The notes beneath the pieces are model-generated. The model ran no database searches, was not told where the DNA came from, and saw only the letters and a list, made by a program, of their open reading frames with translations. Below, one piece after another: positions 49,359-57,944 of a stretch of DNA of 64,000 bases. The position numbers were made by a program, and so were the translations under genes. Every line of letters starts with the position of its first letter. Position 1 is the stretch's first letter. The DNA comes from an uncultured Acetatifactor sp. (lineage in GTDB: Bacteria > Bacillota > Clostridia > Lachnospirales > Lachnospiraceae): contig CANQPH010000011.1 in the NCBI GenBank assembly GCA_947625675.1, positions 1 to 64,000 of the forward strand, given 5' to 3'.

Positions 49359-51950
49359 ATGGACAAATTGGTTTTGACTTTGAAAGATCAGTGCAAATTT
49401 CATTTGGGGGACGTTCCCGACGCCTGGCAGGCCTGGTATGAGGATTCTGACTGGACGGACGTGACTCTGCCCCATGACTGGGCCGTGACCCTGCCTTTTT
49501 CCAGGGAATACTCCAGCGGCACCGGGTACCTGGCCGGAGGCATCGGCTGGTACCGGCTTCGCATCGCTCCCCGGGAGGAATGGCGAGGGAAGCGGATCCG
49601 CATCTCTTTCAACGGCGTCTACAAAAACAGCCGGGTCTGGTGCAACAGCTATTACCTGGGGCAGCGGCCCAACGGCTACATTTCTTTTTCCTATGATATC
49701 ACGGAACAGTTCCGATTTGACCAGGAAAACATCATCTGTGTCCGGGTGGATCATCAGGACATCTCCGATTCCCGGTGGTTCACCGGCTCCGGTATCACCA
49801 GGAAGGTTTCCCTGATCGTGGAGGAAGCCGTGCATCCCGTGGAGAACGGTATCTTCTTCCAGACGCCCCGGGTGGATGAGGAAGAAGCGGAAGCGCTGAT
49901 CCAGAACGAACTGATCAATCAAAGCGGCCAGGAGGCCCAGGTCACGGTCACAAGCCGCCTGCTTCTGCTGAAAACGGAAGGGATGATGACTCGGGCGCTG
50001 ACCCAGGTGTCGACCGATGGGGATACAGTAGCTATGGCAACGCCTTCTTACAGTTCTATCACGGACGGGGCTTGTGCCGCCGCATCCAGCGCTGTCCTGA
50101 CCCTGGCACCGGGACAGACCGGCCTGGCGGAGACCCGGATGAAGATTTCCTCTCCCCTGCTCTGGTCCTGGGGAACCCCTCACCTTTACCTCCTGCAGAC
50201 CTGGCTGACCTGCCGACTGGCCGATGGAACCGTGACGGAATCCCTGGCTGACGTGCAGCGGGTCGGAATCCGCAGCTTCCATTTCGATCCCGACCACGGA
50301 TTGTTCCTGAACGGGCGGCCCGCTCTACTCAAGGGGGTCTGCGTCCATCATGACGCCGGATGCCTGGGAGCGGCGGTTCTGCCCTCCGTCTGGCGCAGAC
50401 GGCTGGAGAAGCTGAAAAAAATGGGCTGCAACGCCCTCCGAATGAGCCACAACCCCCATATGCCGGAGCTCTACGATCTCTGCGACGAAATGGGGTTCTT
50501 AGTCATGGACGAAGCCTTCGACGAATGGGAAGGCCCCAAAAACAAATGGTGGCAGGGGCACAACGTCTACCCGCCCCGGCACCAGGGCTATTATGTGGAA
50601 TTCCCTCAGTGGCACAGGCAGGATTTGACGGATCTGGTTCGCAGGGACCGCAACCATCCTTCCATTTTGCTGTGGAGCATCGGCAACGAAATCGATTATC
50701 CCAACGATCCCTACTGCCATCCTTCTTTTTCCGACATGACCGGCAACAATGACGCCAACAAGCCCCTGCGGGAGCGCAGATACAACCCGCTGCGGCCCAA
50801 TGCGGAGCGTCTTGCCCCCCTGGCGGCCCAACTGACCGCCATCGTAAAGGAAAGCGATTCCACCCGGCCCGTCACCCTGGCCACAGCCTTTCCGGAGCTT
50901 TCCTCCCACCTGGGCTTCCTGGATCCTCTGGACGTGGCGGGCTACAATTACAAGGAACATCTTTACGAAGAAAGCCATAAACGGTTTCCCGACAAGCCCT
51001 TCCTGGGCAGCGAAAACGGCCACGGGCTGGCATCCTGGCAGGCCGTGACGGACAAGGAATATATCGCCGGGCAATTCCTCTGGACCGGCATCGATTACCT
51101 GGGAGAGGCCCACGGCTGGCCCATTCACGGCTCCGGCGCAGGCCTGCTAACCCTGGCCGGATTTGAAAAGCCCGGCTACTATCGCCGCCAAAGCTTCTGG
51201 TCCGAAGAACCCATGCTGCACCTGACCACGGTTCGGGCTGCCGAAGATCACGGGGAATACGCCCGGGTGTCGGAGACCTGGAATTATTTGCCGGGAGAAG
51301 AAATCCGCATCAAATGTTATACCAATTTGCCGGAGGTCGCTTTTTTCCTGAACGGAAAGGAGTTGGGCAGGGCCCGCAGAGAAGAAGGGGAGGACTGCAT
51401 CCGGCTGACGGTTCCTTTCGCCCCCGGCACCCTGGAGGCCAGAGGGACGCTGGAAAGTAAGGCCGCTTTGAAGGCCGGGGAACTTCCGGAACAGGAAAAA
51501 GCGCCCCTGGAGGGCGAAGGGAACCAGGAAAATGGGAACCTTTTGAAAACTGAGGAATTCTCGGGGCAGGAAAAAACGCCCCTGGAGAGCGAAGGTTCCA
51601 TCCTTCGGGATACCTTGTCCACCACCGGCTGCGCATGCCAGATTCAGCTTTCCTGCTGGGAAGAAGAAAGAGCCAGGGAAGACGGCCTCTACCAAGTGGA
51701 AGCCACCCTGGCGGATTATCAGGGAAGGAGAGTATTCTCCGACAACACCCTGCTCTTTGTAAAGGTTCAGAACGGCCGGCTCCTGGGATTGGAGAACGGC
51801 GACCTGGCGGATACCACGGACTACGCTTCCCATAGCCGCCGGGCCTACAGGGGCCAGCTCCTGATCTACGTGGCGCCCACGGATCCGGAAAATCCTCCCG
51901 TGGTCACCGTCGCCGGAGATATGGTGCGGGCTGCACAGATTTCGTTATGA
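49359..51950 (+). CDS. Glycoside hydrolase family 2 (beta-galactosidase-like)
   Basis: 863 residues. Sugar-binding jelly roll (about 1-160), Ig-like domain, TIM barrel (about 310-600) and C-terminal Ig-like domains. Acid/base E444 in WSIGNEIDY and nucleophile E552 in LGSENGH. No signal peptide, so it works on imported oligosaccharides; beta-galactosidase or beta-glucuronidase activity cannot be separated by eye. A repetitive Glu/Lys/Pro segment (EKAPLEGEGN ... EKTPLESEG, about 707-745) interrupts the C-terminal domain and looks like an in-frame expansion. Confidence 0.92.
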   Translation: MDKLVLTLKDQCKFHLGDVPDAWQAWYEDSDWTDVTLPHDWAVTLPFSREYSSGTGYLAGGIGWYRLRIAPREEWRGKRIRISFNGVYKNSRVWCNSYYLGQRPNGYISFSYDITEQFRFDQENIICVRVDHQDISDSRWFTGSGITRKVSLIVEEAVHPVENGIFFQTPRVDEEEAEALIQNELINQSGQEAQVTVTSRLLLLKTEGMMTRALTQVSTDGDTVAMATPSYSSITDGACAAASSAVLTLAPGQTGLAETRMKISSPLLWSWGTPHLYLLQTWLTCRLADGTVTESLADVQRVGIRSFHFDPDHGLFLNGRPALLKGVCVHHDAGCLGAAVLPSVWRRRLEKLKKMGCNALRMSHNPHMPELYDLCDEMGFLVMDEAFDEWEGPKNKWWQGHNVYPPRHQGYYVEFPQWHRQDLTDLVRRDRNHPSILLWSIGNEIDYPNDPYCHPSFSDMTGNNDANKPLRERRYNPLRPNAERLAPLAAQLTAIVKESDSTRPVTLATAFPELSSHLGFLDPLDVAGYNYKEHLYEESHKRFPDKPFLGSENGHGLASWQAVTDKEYIAGQFLWTGIDYLGEAHGWPIHGSGAGLLTLAGFEKPGYYRRQSFWSEEPMLHLTTVRAAEDHGEYARVSETWNYLPGEEIRIKCYTNLPEVAFFLNGKELGRARREEGEDCIRLTVPFAPGTLEARGTLESKAALKAGELPEQEKAPLEGEGNQENGNLLKTEEFSGQEKTPLESEGSILRDTLSTTGCACQIQLSCWEEERAREDGLYQVEATLADYQGRRVFSDNTLLFVKVQNGRLLGLENGDLADTTDYASHSRRAYRGQLLIYVAPTDPENPPVVTVAGDMVRAAQISL

Positions 51951-52002
51951 TAATACTTATTTAAGGTTCACAAAAGCAAAAGAAGGAACGGATATTTAAA
52001 GC

Positions 52003-52046
52003 AGGGAGAGACAGGGCCTAGCGAGCCACATCTCTCCCTACTTTTT
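52003..52046 (+). terminator. Terminator after the GH2 gene
   Basis: AGGGAGAGA (52003-52011) pairs with TCTCTCCCT (52031-52039), followed after 2 nt by TTTTT. It separates the converging GH2 and 52061-53563 genes. Confidence 0.8.
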
Positions 52047-52060
52047 GAGCTTTTTCAAAA

Positions 52061-53563
52061 TCAGAACAGCACCTTCAGCAAAATAATCCCCATCTCTTCC
52101 AGGCCCATCCCCAGGAAGTCTTCTCCCCCCTGGGGCAGGGTGATCTCCGTCCGCAAGGGCTCCAGGGAAAGGGTTCCCGAGACTTCCACGGTCTGGGTTC
52201 CCAGGAACGGAAAGGTGAGAGAATCCATCTGCAGGGTTGCGCTTTCTCCGGGAACCACATCCCGAAAGCTGCCTTCCGCCCCGATCTCCTTGGCGTCCTC
52301 TCCCGGTCTGGTGCTGGTAAATTTCAGGGAAAAGGCTTTGTCAGAATATTTCCAGCTGTCGTCCAGAGCGAGGGTGCCCTGGTTCGGAGAGCCATCCTCC
52401 AAGGCGGGCCAATCCCCCGCCCATTCTATCTTCCATTGTTCCGAACCGCCATCCTCTTCCGGCTCCGCCTTGCGTTCTGCGGTCATGGCGGCGACCTCGT
52501 CCCCGCCTTCCAGGGTCAGAGACAGAGCGAGGGCATCCAACGCCCTTTCCGTTCCGGAAAGCTCCATCTCCAGATAAATCACGGGAGAATCTTCCATGCG
52601 GATCCCCCGGGCAGTTACCAGCTTGACGATTTTTCCCTGGGCATCCAGGGACACAAGCAAGTTAATATCTTCGGCGTTCACTTCCCCAGCGTTGGCGTCC
52701 CCGGCATCACTATCCCCAACCTCGGCATCCGCACGGGGCGTCGCCGCATTCCCTTCGCCGGAATTCGCCAAAGCCCTGGCTTCCTCCTGCGCCAACGTTT
52801 CCCATAGTTCCTGCAGGGTGGTGCCATAGACTCCGTCCAGGATTTCGCCCTTAAATTTTTCCATTCCCGTTGCCACCCATTCCCCAGGAAGGGTCAGCAG
52901 ATAGACGTTTTTCTCTTCCGTCCGTTTGGCCTTCAGGCCCAGGGCCACCAAATAGGGATGCCCAATCAATCCTTTCACCGTCTCCAGCCTTTCCTTCCAA
53001 AGGGAAACGGCTTCTTCCAGCCTTCCGTTTCCCCAATCCGGAAACAGATTCAGCTTCATATCCGGCTCCACTTCCCATTTCAGCCAATCCGCCCACAGAG
53101 AGTCCTGATATTTTTCTCCAAAGTCCTGAGTTCCGATCCGAAAAGTCTCTTCCAGGAGATCCGGCACGGCAAAATACAGATTGTTTTCATCTCCGGAGAG
53201 CTCCATGGTTCCCATGTCCCAGCCAAACAGTCTGGAATTGGTGGTGAGGAACAATTCTTTCTCCGCCCGATCCAACAAAATGTCCGTGTCCAACCCGAAG
53301 GTTTCCTTTTCCTGATCCAGGGCGGAAGCGCTTCCTTCCAGATGGACGTGCGCCCCTTCCAAGATCACCCGGTCCGCCAGAGCAGGCCAGTTCACGTCTT
53401 CCAGAACCGGGTTTTCATAACTCTCCGTTTCCTGAACCAGGGCCGCAATTCCCTTGGCCACCTGGATCGCAGGCAGCTTGACCCAATAAAAAGCTCCTGC
53501 GAATACCAGAAGCGCCAGCAAAATTCCCAGGAGAACATCCCGGATTATGTTGAGTACCTTCAT
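52061..53563 (-). CDS. Membrane-anchored extracytoplasmic protein, unrecognised
   Basis: 500 residues. One N-terminal membrane helix (VLLGILLALLVFAGAFYWV) and a large acidic outer domain with repeated beta-rich segments (ADRVILEGAHVHLEG, ALALSLTLEGGDE). A short Asp/Ala/Gly-rich repeat (AEVGDSDAGDANAGEVNAED) lies near 285. No catalytic motif or family recognised. The start at 53563 follows the hairpin/SD element at 53564-53596, whose MRGK reading is not part of the protein. Confidence 0.8.
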   Translation of the reverse strand: MKVLNIIRDVLLGILLALLVFAGAFYWVKLPAIQVAKGIAALVQETESYENPVLEDVNWPALADRVILEGAHVHLEGSASALDQEKETFGLDTDILLDRAEKELFLTTNSRLFGWDMGTMELSGDENNLYFAVPDLLEETFRIGTQDFGEKYQDSLWADWLKWEVEPDMKLNLFPDWGNGRLEEAVSLWKERLETVKGLIGHPYLVALGLKAKRTEEKNVYLLTLPGEWVATGMEKFKGEILDGVYGTTLQELWETLAQEEARALANSGEGNAATPRADAEVGDSDAGDANAGEVNAEDINLLVSLDAQGKIVKLVTARGIRMEDSPVIYLEMELSGTERALDALALSLTLEGGDEVAAMTAERKAEPEEDGGSEQWKIEWAGDWPALEDGSPNQGTLALDDSWKYSDKAFSLKFTSTRPGEDAKEIGAEGSFRDVVPGESATLQMDSLTFPFLGTQTVEVSGTLSLEPLRTEITLPQGGEDFLGMGLEEMGIILLKVLF

Positions 53564-53596
53564 TTTTCCTCGCATTCTGCCGCCGATTGGGCGGCA
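53564..53596 (-). repeat. Hairpin/SD leader element, copy 4
   Basis: TGCCGCC-CAATC-GGCGGCA on the minus strand, then GAATGCGAGGAAAA and the ATG of the membrane-anchored protein. The loop matches copy 3 and the stem matches copies 1 and 2. Confidence 0.8.
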
Positions 53597-53700
53597 TTCG
53601 TTTCAAGAGGACTCTATGTAACAGCACAAAGCCCTTCCGCAAAAGAATCCATCCTCTTTCTGCGAAAGGGCTTTCCGCTTCCGATCATAAATTTACAGAA

Positions 53701-54951
53701 TTACGCTCTCTTGGGAAGAATCTCCGCCTCGTATTTCAGCATTTCTTCGATCCAGTCCTCTGCCACGGGCACGCCTTCCTGCTCACAGAAGTAGTTCCAC
53801 ACGTCGCCCACGGGATACAGCTTGTATTCCTCCTGCAAGGCGAACACTTCCGTCAGCCTTCTCTCCTGCTGCAGCTGCGCCAGCTTGGCGTTGGGCACCA
53901 GCAGGGCTGACAACAGGGCCTTCTGCATGTTCCGCATTCCCAGCACCCAGGCTGCGATACGGTTGATGCTGGCATCGAAGAAGTCCAGGGCGATGAACAC
54001 CCGATCCGGGCCGTTCATCACGATTTCCTTGGCGATCTCCCTGGTCTCGTCATCATAACGCACCACATGGTCACTGTCCCAACGGACGCCCCTGGTCACA
54101 TGCAGGGCCAGCTTGTCATAGAAGCAAAGCATGGAGGAAATCTTATCGCTGACCACCTCGGTGGGATGATAGTGACCGTTGTCCAGCAGGCACAGCAGGC
54201 CGTTGCGGGCCGCATAATTCATGTAAAATTCATGGCTTCCTACGGTATAGCTTTCCAAACCGATTCCGAAAACCTTGGATTCCACTGCGATATAAACCTT
54301 GGATTTATCATACTCGATTCCGATGATTTGGTCAAGAGAATCTTTTAATCTGGCCCTGGGAGCCATCCTGTCCGCCGGAACGTCCTTATAGCCGTCGGGC
54401 ACCCAAATGTTCATCACGCAGGGAATTCCCAGCTCCGTGGCGAAATATTCGCTGATCCGGATGCAGGCCTGGCAATGTCTGATCCAGAACTGACGGATCT
54501 CCTCGTTCTCGGAAGACAAAGTGGCGTCTGCGCTCAGGGGATGGGAAAAACAGGTAGGATTGAAGTCAATGCCCAGGCCCCTGGCCTTGGCGTACTCCAC
54601 CCATTTTTTGAAATGCTTCGGCTCCAGCTTGTCCCGATCCACGAACTCGCCCTCTTCAAAGATCGCATAGGACGCATGGAGATTGATCTTGTGCTTGCCG
54701 GGCACCATGCTGAGCACCTTGTCCATGTCGGCCATCAGCTCTTCCGGCGTATTGGCTCTGCCGGGATAGTTGCCGGTGGTCTGGATCCCGCCGGTCAGGT
54801 CTCCGGGGCTGTCGAATCCTCTCACATCGTCTCCCTGCCAGCAGTGCATGGAGATGGGAATGCTTTTCAGCTGCGCCAGCACCGCATCCGTGTCCACGCC
54901 GATTTTGGCATACATCGCTTTGGCTTCTTCGTACCTTGTTTGAACAGACAT
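53701..54951 (-). CDS. rhaA: L-rhamnose isomerase
   Basis: 416 residues, the family length. It converts L-rhamnose to L-rhamnulose using manganese. ISMHCWQGDDVRGF, INLHASYA, FNPTCFSHP, LLDNGHYHPTE and ALDFFDASINR are the expected blocks with metal ligands. It follows rhaB by 14 bp. Its product, once phosphorylated, fits the aldolase at 28289-29101, linking this pair to the microcompartment locus 18 kb away. Confidence 0.96.
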   Translation of the reverse strand: MSVQTRYEEAKAMYAKIGVDTDAVLAQLKSIPISMHCWQGDDVRGFDSPGDLTGGIQTTGNYPGRANTPEELMADMDKVLSMVPGKHKINLHASYAIFEEGEFVDRDKLEPKHFKKWVEYAKARGLGIDFNPTCFSHPLSADATLSSENEEIRQFWIRHCQACIRISEYFATELGIPCVMNIWVPDGYKDVPADRMAPRARLKDSLDQIIGIEYDKSKVYIAVESKVFGIGLESYTVGSHEFYMNYAARNGLLCLLDNGHYHPTEVVSDKISSMLCFYDKLALHVTRGVRWDSDHVVRYDDETREIAKEIVMNGPDRVFIALDFFDASINRIAAWVLGMRNMQKALLSALLVPNAKLAQLQQERRLTEVFALQEEYKLYPVGDVWNYFCEQEGVPVAEDWIEEMLKYEAEILPKRA

Positions 54952-54965
54952 GTTGGTAATCCTCC

Positions 54966-56381
54966 TTATTTTGTTTGATATGTTTTCACCGCAAAGGACT
55001 CAAACACACAGTCCCTGGCGGCTGTCAGGTCTTTCAGTTCTCCCGTCGCCATCATCTGCACCATCAAATTCCCGATGGCCGTGGCTTCCGTGGGACCGGC
55101 ATAAACCGTGCGTCCGGTGTACCTGGCCGTGAGCTCGTTGAGGTATTCCGCATTGGCTCCCCCGCCCACCACGCTGATGCTGTCATAATGCTTGCCGGTC
55201 ATCTCCTGGATCTCCTCTATGGTGTCCCCATAGCACTTCGCCAGGCTGGTGTAAATCACCGCCGCCAGCTCTCCCGCCGTCTCGGGCACCGGCTGTCCGC
55301 TCTCCGCACAGGCCGCCTGCACTTCCTTGATCATATTGCGGGGCGCCAGGAAACGGTCGTCATTGCAGTCCACCAGGGAGGCGATGGTCTGCCGGGAGGC
55401 CTCGTCGCACAGCTGGGCGTAGGAATAATCCAGCCCCCGCTCCTCCAGCAGTTCCTTTTTCACGCTTTGAATCATCCACAGCCCCATGATGTTCTTCAGA
55501 TAACGGAAGCGATACTGATAACCGCCCTCGTTGGTAAAATTGTGGGCCTTGCTGGCCGGGCTGCAGTCCGCCGCCATGCGCTCCACCCCCATCAGGGACC
55601 AGGTGCCGGAGCTGATGTACACCGTGTCCGGGTTGTTGCTGGGCACCGCCAGCACGGCGGAACCGGTGTCATGGGTGGCCGGAAGCACCACCTTGCAGTT
55701 GTAGCCTACCTTCTCCTGAATTTCCTTCGTCAAATCTCCCAGCACCGTTCCGGGCACGCATACCTTCTGGAACATTCCCGTGGGATAGCCCAATTTTTCA
55801 ATCAAATCCAGATCCCATTCCTTGGTGTTCGGATCGATGAGCTGGGAAGTGCTGGCCTCCGTATACTCGTTGGACTTCACACCGCACAACAGATAATGAA
55901 AATAATCCGGCACCATCAAATAGGTCCTGGCTTGCTCCAAATATTCCGGATGCGTCTTTTTCACCGCCATCAGCTGATAAATGGTGTTGAAGATCGCCTT
56001 CTGAATGCCCGTCCGGGCGTAAAGCTCGTCCTCCGGAATGATCTTGTACACCTCTTCGTCCATTCCCTCGGTGCGGTCGTCCCGATACCCCACCGTGTTG
56101 CCCAGCACCTTGTCCTTTTCATCCAACAGGACAAAGTCCACGCCCCAAGTGTCGATTCCCACGCTCTCCGGGATCTTGCCCAGCTCCTTGCATTTCCTCA
56201 TGCCGGTCAGGATCTCCTGGAACATAGTCTCAAAATTCCAGCACAGTTCCCCGTCCTTTTCTCCCATGCCGTTGGGGAAGCGATGCACCTCTTCCAGCAC
56301 CAGCTTTTCCCCCTCCATATGGGCCAGGATGTGACGCCCGCTGGAAGCGCCGATGTCGATGGCCAGATAATATGCCCCCAT
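54966..56381 (-). CDS. rhaB: Rhamnulokinase
   Basis: 471 residues of the FGGY/hexokinase-actin fold. YYLAIDIGASSGRHI (phosphate 1), VGIDTWGVDFVLLD, ATHDTGSAV (catalytic aspartate) and VVGGGANAEYLNE (adenosine). It phosphorylates L-rhamnulose with ATP to L-rhamnulose-1-phosphate. The ATG at 56381 has SD AAAGGAG. The leader upstream is filled by short repeats. Confidence 0.95.
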   Translation of the reverse strand: MGAYYLAIDIGASSGRHILAHMEGEKLVLEEVHRFPNGMGEKDGELCWNFETMFQEILTGMRKCKELGKIPESVGIDTWGVDFVLLDEKDKVLGNTVGYRDDRTEGMDEEVYKIIPEDELYARTGIQKAIFNTIYQLMAVKKTHPEYLEQARTYLMVPDYFHYLLCGVKSNEYTEASTSQLIDPNTKEWDLDLIEKLGYPTGMFQKVCVPGTVLGDLTKEIQEKVGYNCKVVLPATHDTGSAVLAVPSNNPDTVYISSGTWSLMGVERMAADCSPASKAHNFTNEGGYQYRFRYLKNIMGLWMIQSVKKELLEERGLDYSYAQLCDEASRQTIASLVDCNDDRFLAPRNMIKEVQAACAESGQPVPETAGELAAVIYTSLAKCYGDTIEEIQEMTGKHYDSISVVGGGANAEYLNELTARYTGRTVYAGPTEATAIGNLMVQMMATGELKDLTAARDCVFESFAVKTYQTK

Positions 56382-56397
56382 AACTGCCTTCTCCTTT

Positions 56398-56480
56398 CTG
56401 CTCTTTTTGTTGCTGTTCGTTTGTTGCCGTTCGTTGCTGTTCTTTTGTTGCTGTTCCTTTGTTGCTGTTCCTTTTTGTTT
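56398..56480 (-). repeat. Short tandem repeats in the rhaB leader
   Basis: About five degenerate copies of TTGTTGCTGTTCCTT (plus strand) lie between the presumed promoter and the rhaB SD. The remaining DNA up to 56744 holds the palindrome at 56509-56537, a TATGAT -10 candidate for rhaB and a TATAAT near 56680 that may serve the permease gene. Confidence 0.6.
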
Positions 56481-56508
56481 ATCATACCAAATTTTTGGCC
56501 AAAAGAAA

Positions 56509-56537
56509 AGGACACCTCTTGAGAAAAAAAGTGTCCT
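56509..56537 (-). promoter_or_regulatory. Inverted repeat upstream of rhaB
   Basis: AGGACAC (56509-56515) and GTGTCCT (56531-56537) with a 15-nt A-rich loop. On the minus strand it is followed by TTTTCTTTT and then the TATGAT candidate -10. It could be a terminator of an upstream leader or a regulator site. Confidence 0.4.
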
Positions 56538-56744
56538 TATTTGCATATTGTCGGCTATATCCGTTTAAGCCCTAACGAATGTTTTCTGAAACATTGTTAA
56601 TTTACAATGAAATATGAAATAGATTCTGCCACATGTTGCTTTTTTTGTAATGGAAAACGTGAGTCATGCGGACATATAACGGTATAATTCTCCACCCTCT
56701 CGTCCATACTAAGCCGAGAGAAAAATCAGAAGGGGCGGGCGGAT

Positions 56745-57791
56745 ATGGAAACTAAATGGAAGGAAAATCGATGGATCACACTGCTTGCCGTCGTGGGAGC
56801 GGTGTATTTTTTTCTACAATATTTGTCTCCCCTGCTTTCTCCCATTTTGCTGGCCCTGTTGTTTGTCACCATGTTCGGGCCGCTTTTGAAAAAAATGCAG
56901 GAACGGCTCCATGTGCACCGGCAAATCGGGGCGGTTCTGCTGCTGTTGCTGGGCTGCGGCCTGCTGGCGCTTCTGGCCTGGGTGCTTTATTCCTGGCTCG
57001 TGGGAAGTTTGCCCAAATGGATCGGCAGGATGGAGGAATGGGAAAGGGATTTGCGTCTGATCGTCTACAACGGAAGCCAGCTGGCCGGGCATGCCCTGGG
57101 CATCGACGGCGAATATCTCAGCGAGACCCTGCAGCAATATGTGGAGCAAGGCTTCAGCTATCTGCGGAATCGGGCGGTGCCGGGGATGCTGGCCCAGTCC
57201 CTGGAGTACATGAAGGGCTTGGCGGCTTTTGGGGGCTTCCTGATTACCTTTATCATCGCTTCCGTGCTGTTGGCTAGGGATTATGACCGGATCATGAACG
57301 ACCTTTTGGATCGGGAGGAATTCCACGTGGTGCTGGAGGTGATCTGCGGGGTGATCCGTTATATCGCCACCTATGTGAAATCTCAGCTTCTGATCATGAG
57401 CGCCGTGGCCTCCGTTTCCGCCCTGACCCTGGGGCTGGCGGGCATAGAGAAGGGAATCCTGTGGGGAATCCTGGCGGGGATTTTGGATGCCCTTCCTTTT
57501 ATCGGAACCGGGATCGTGCTGGTGCCTATTGCGGTGACCAGGTTTTTTTGCGGCAGCTACGGCCGGGCGGCAGTCTGTCTTTTGTTATATGCGGTCTGTG
57601 TTTTCCTGCGGCAGATGCTGGAGCCAAGGCTCATCGGCAGCCGGATCGGCGTGCCGCCCATTGCGGTGCTCGTCAGCGTCTATGCCGGAATCGGCCTGTT
57701 CGGCCTCTGGGGCATTCTCAAGGGGCCTTTGGGATTTGTGATCGTCTACCAGACCTGTTTGAGCATCGGGAAAAGAAAGGGAGAGGCTTGA
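56745..57791 (+). CDS. AI-2E family (PF01594) membrane transporter
   Basis: 348 residues with about eight hydrophobic segments. SPLLSPILLALLFVTMF, LAGIEKGILWGILAGILDALPFIGTGIVL and LRQMLEPRLIGSRIGVPP are typical of the family. Members include the autoinducer-2 exporter TqsA and Na+/H+ antiporters; the substrate cannot be assigned. SD GGGGCGG. Its stop codon overlaps the -35 of the AraC gene promoter. Confidence 0.9.
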   Translation: METKWKENRWITLLAVVGAVYFFLQYLSPLLSPILLALLFVTMFGPLLKKMQERLHVHRQIGAVLLLLLGCGLLALLAWVLYSWLVGSLPKWIGRMEEWERDLRLIVYNGSQLAGHALGIDGEYLSETLQQYVEQGFSYLRNRAVPGMLAQSLEYMKGLAAFGGFLITFIIASVLLARDYDRIMNDLLDREEFHVVLEVICGVIRYIATYVKSQLLIMSAVASVSALTLGLAGIEKGILWGILAGILDALPFIGTGIVLVPIAVTRFFCGSYGRAAVCLLLYAVCVFLRQMLEPRLIGSRIGVPPIAVLVSVYAGIGLFGLWGILKGPLGFVIVYQTCLSIGKRKGEA

Positions 57792-57816
57792 AAATCATGG
57801 GTCGAAAAAGTATAAT
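57788..57816 (+). promoter_or_regulatory. Promoter of the AraC-family gene
   Basis: TTGAAA (57788-57793), a 17-bp spacer and TATAAT (57811-57816), overlapping the end of the preceding gene. The leader of about 120 nt contains the hairpin element at 57865-57898. Confidence 0.7.
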
Positions 57817-57864
57817 AAAGGGCGAAAGAGGAATATCTTTACGAACCATATTTCAAATTTATGC

Positions 57865-57898
57865 CCCCTGCATATCACGGACTTGCCTGTGATACTGC
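57865..57898 (+). repeat. 34-nt hairpin element, copy B (AraC leader)
   Basis: 29 of 34 positions match 16153-16186. Here the stem is TATCAC/GTGATA, while copy A has TAACAC/GCGTTA: one A-T pair is exchanged for T-A, a compensatory change. It lies in the opposite orientation relative to its downstream gene compared with copy A. Confidence 0.65.
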
Positions 57899-57944
57899 AT
57901 TGAAACTTGCTCTGGGCTTGGGAACGGGAAGGAGGAGGTCCTCC

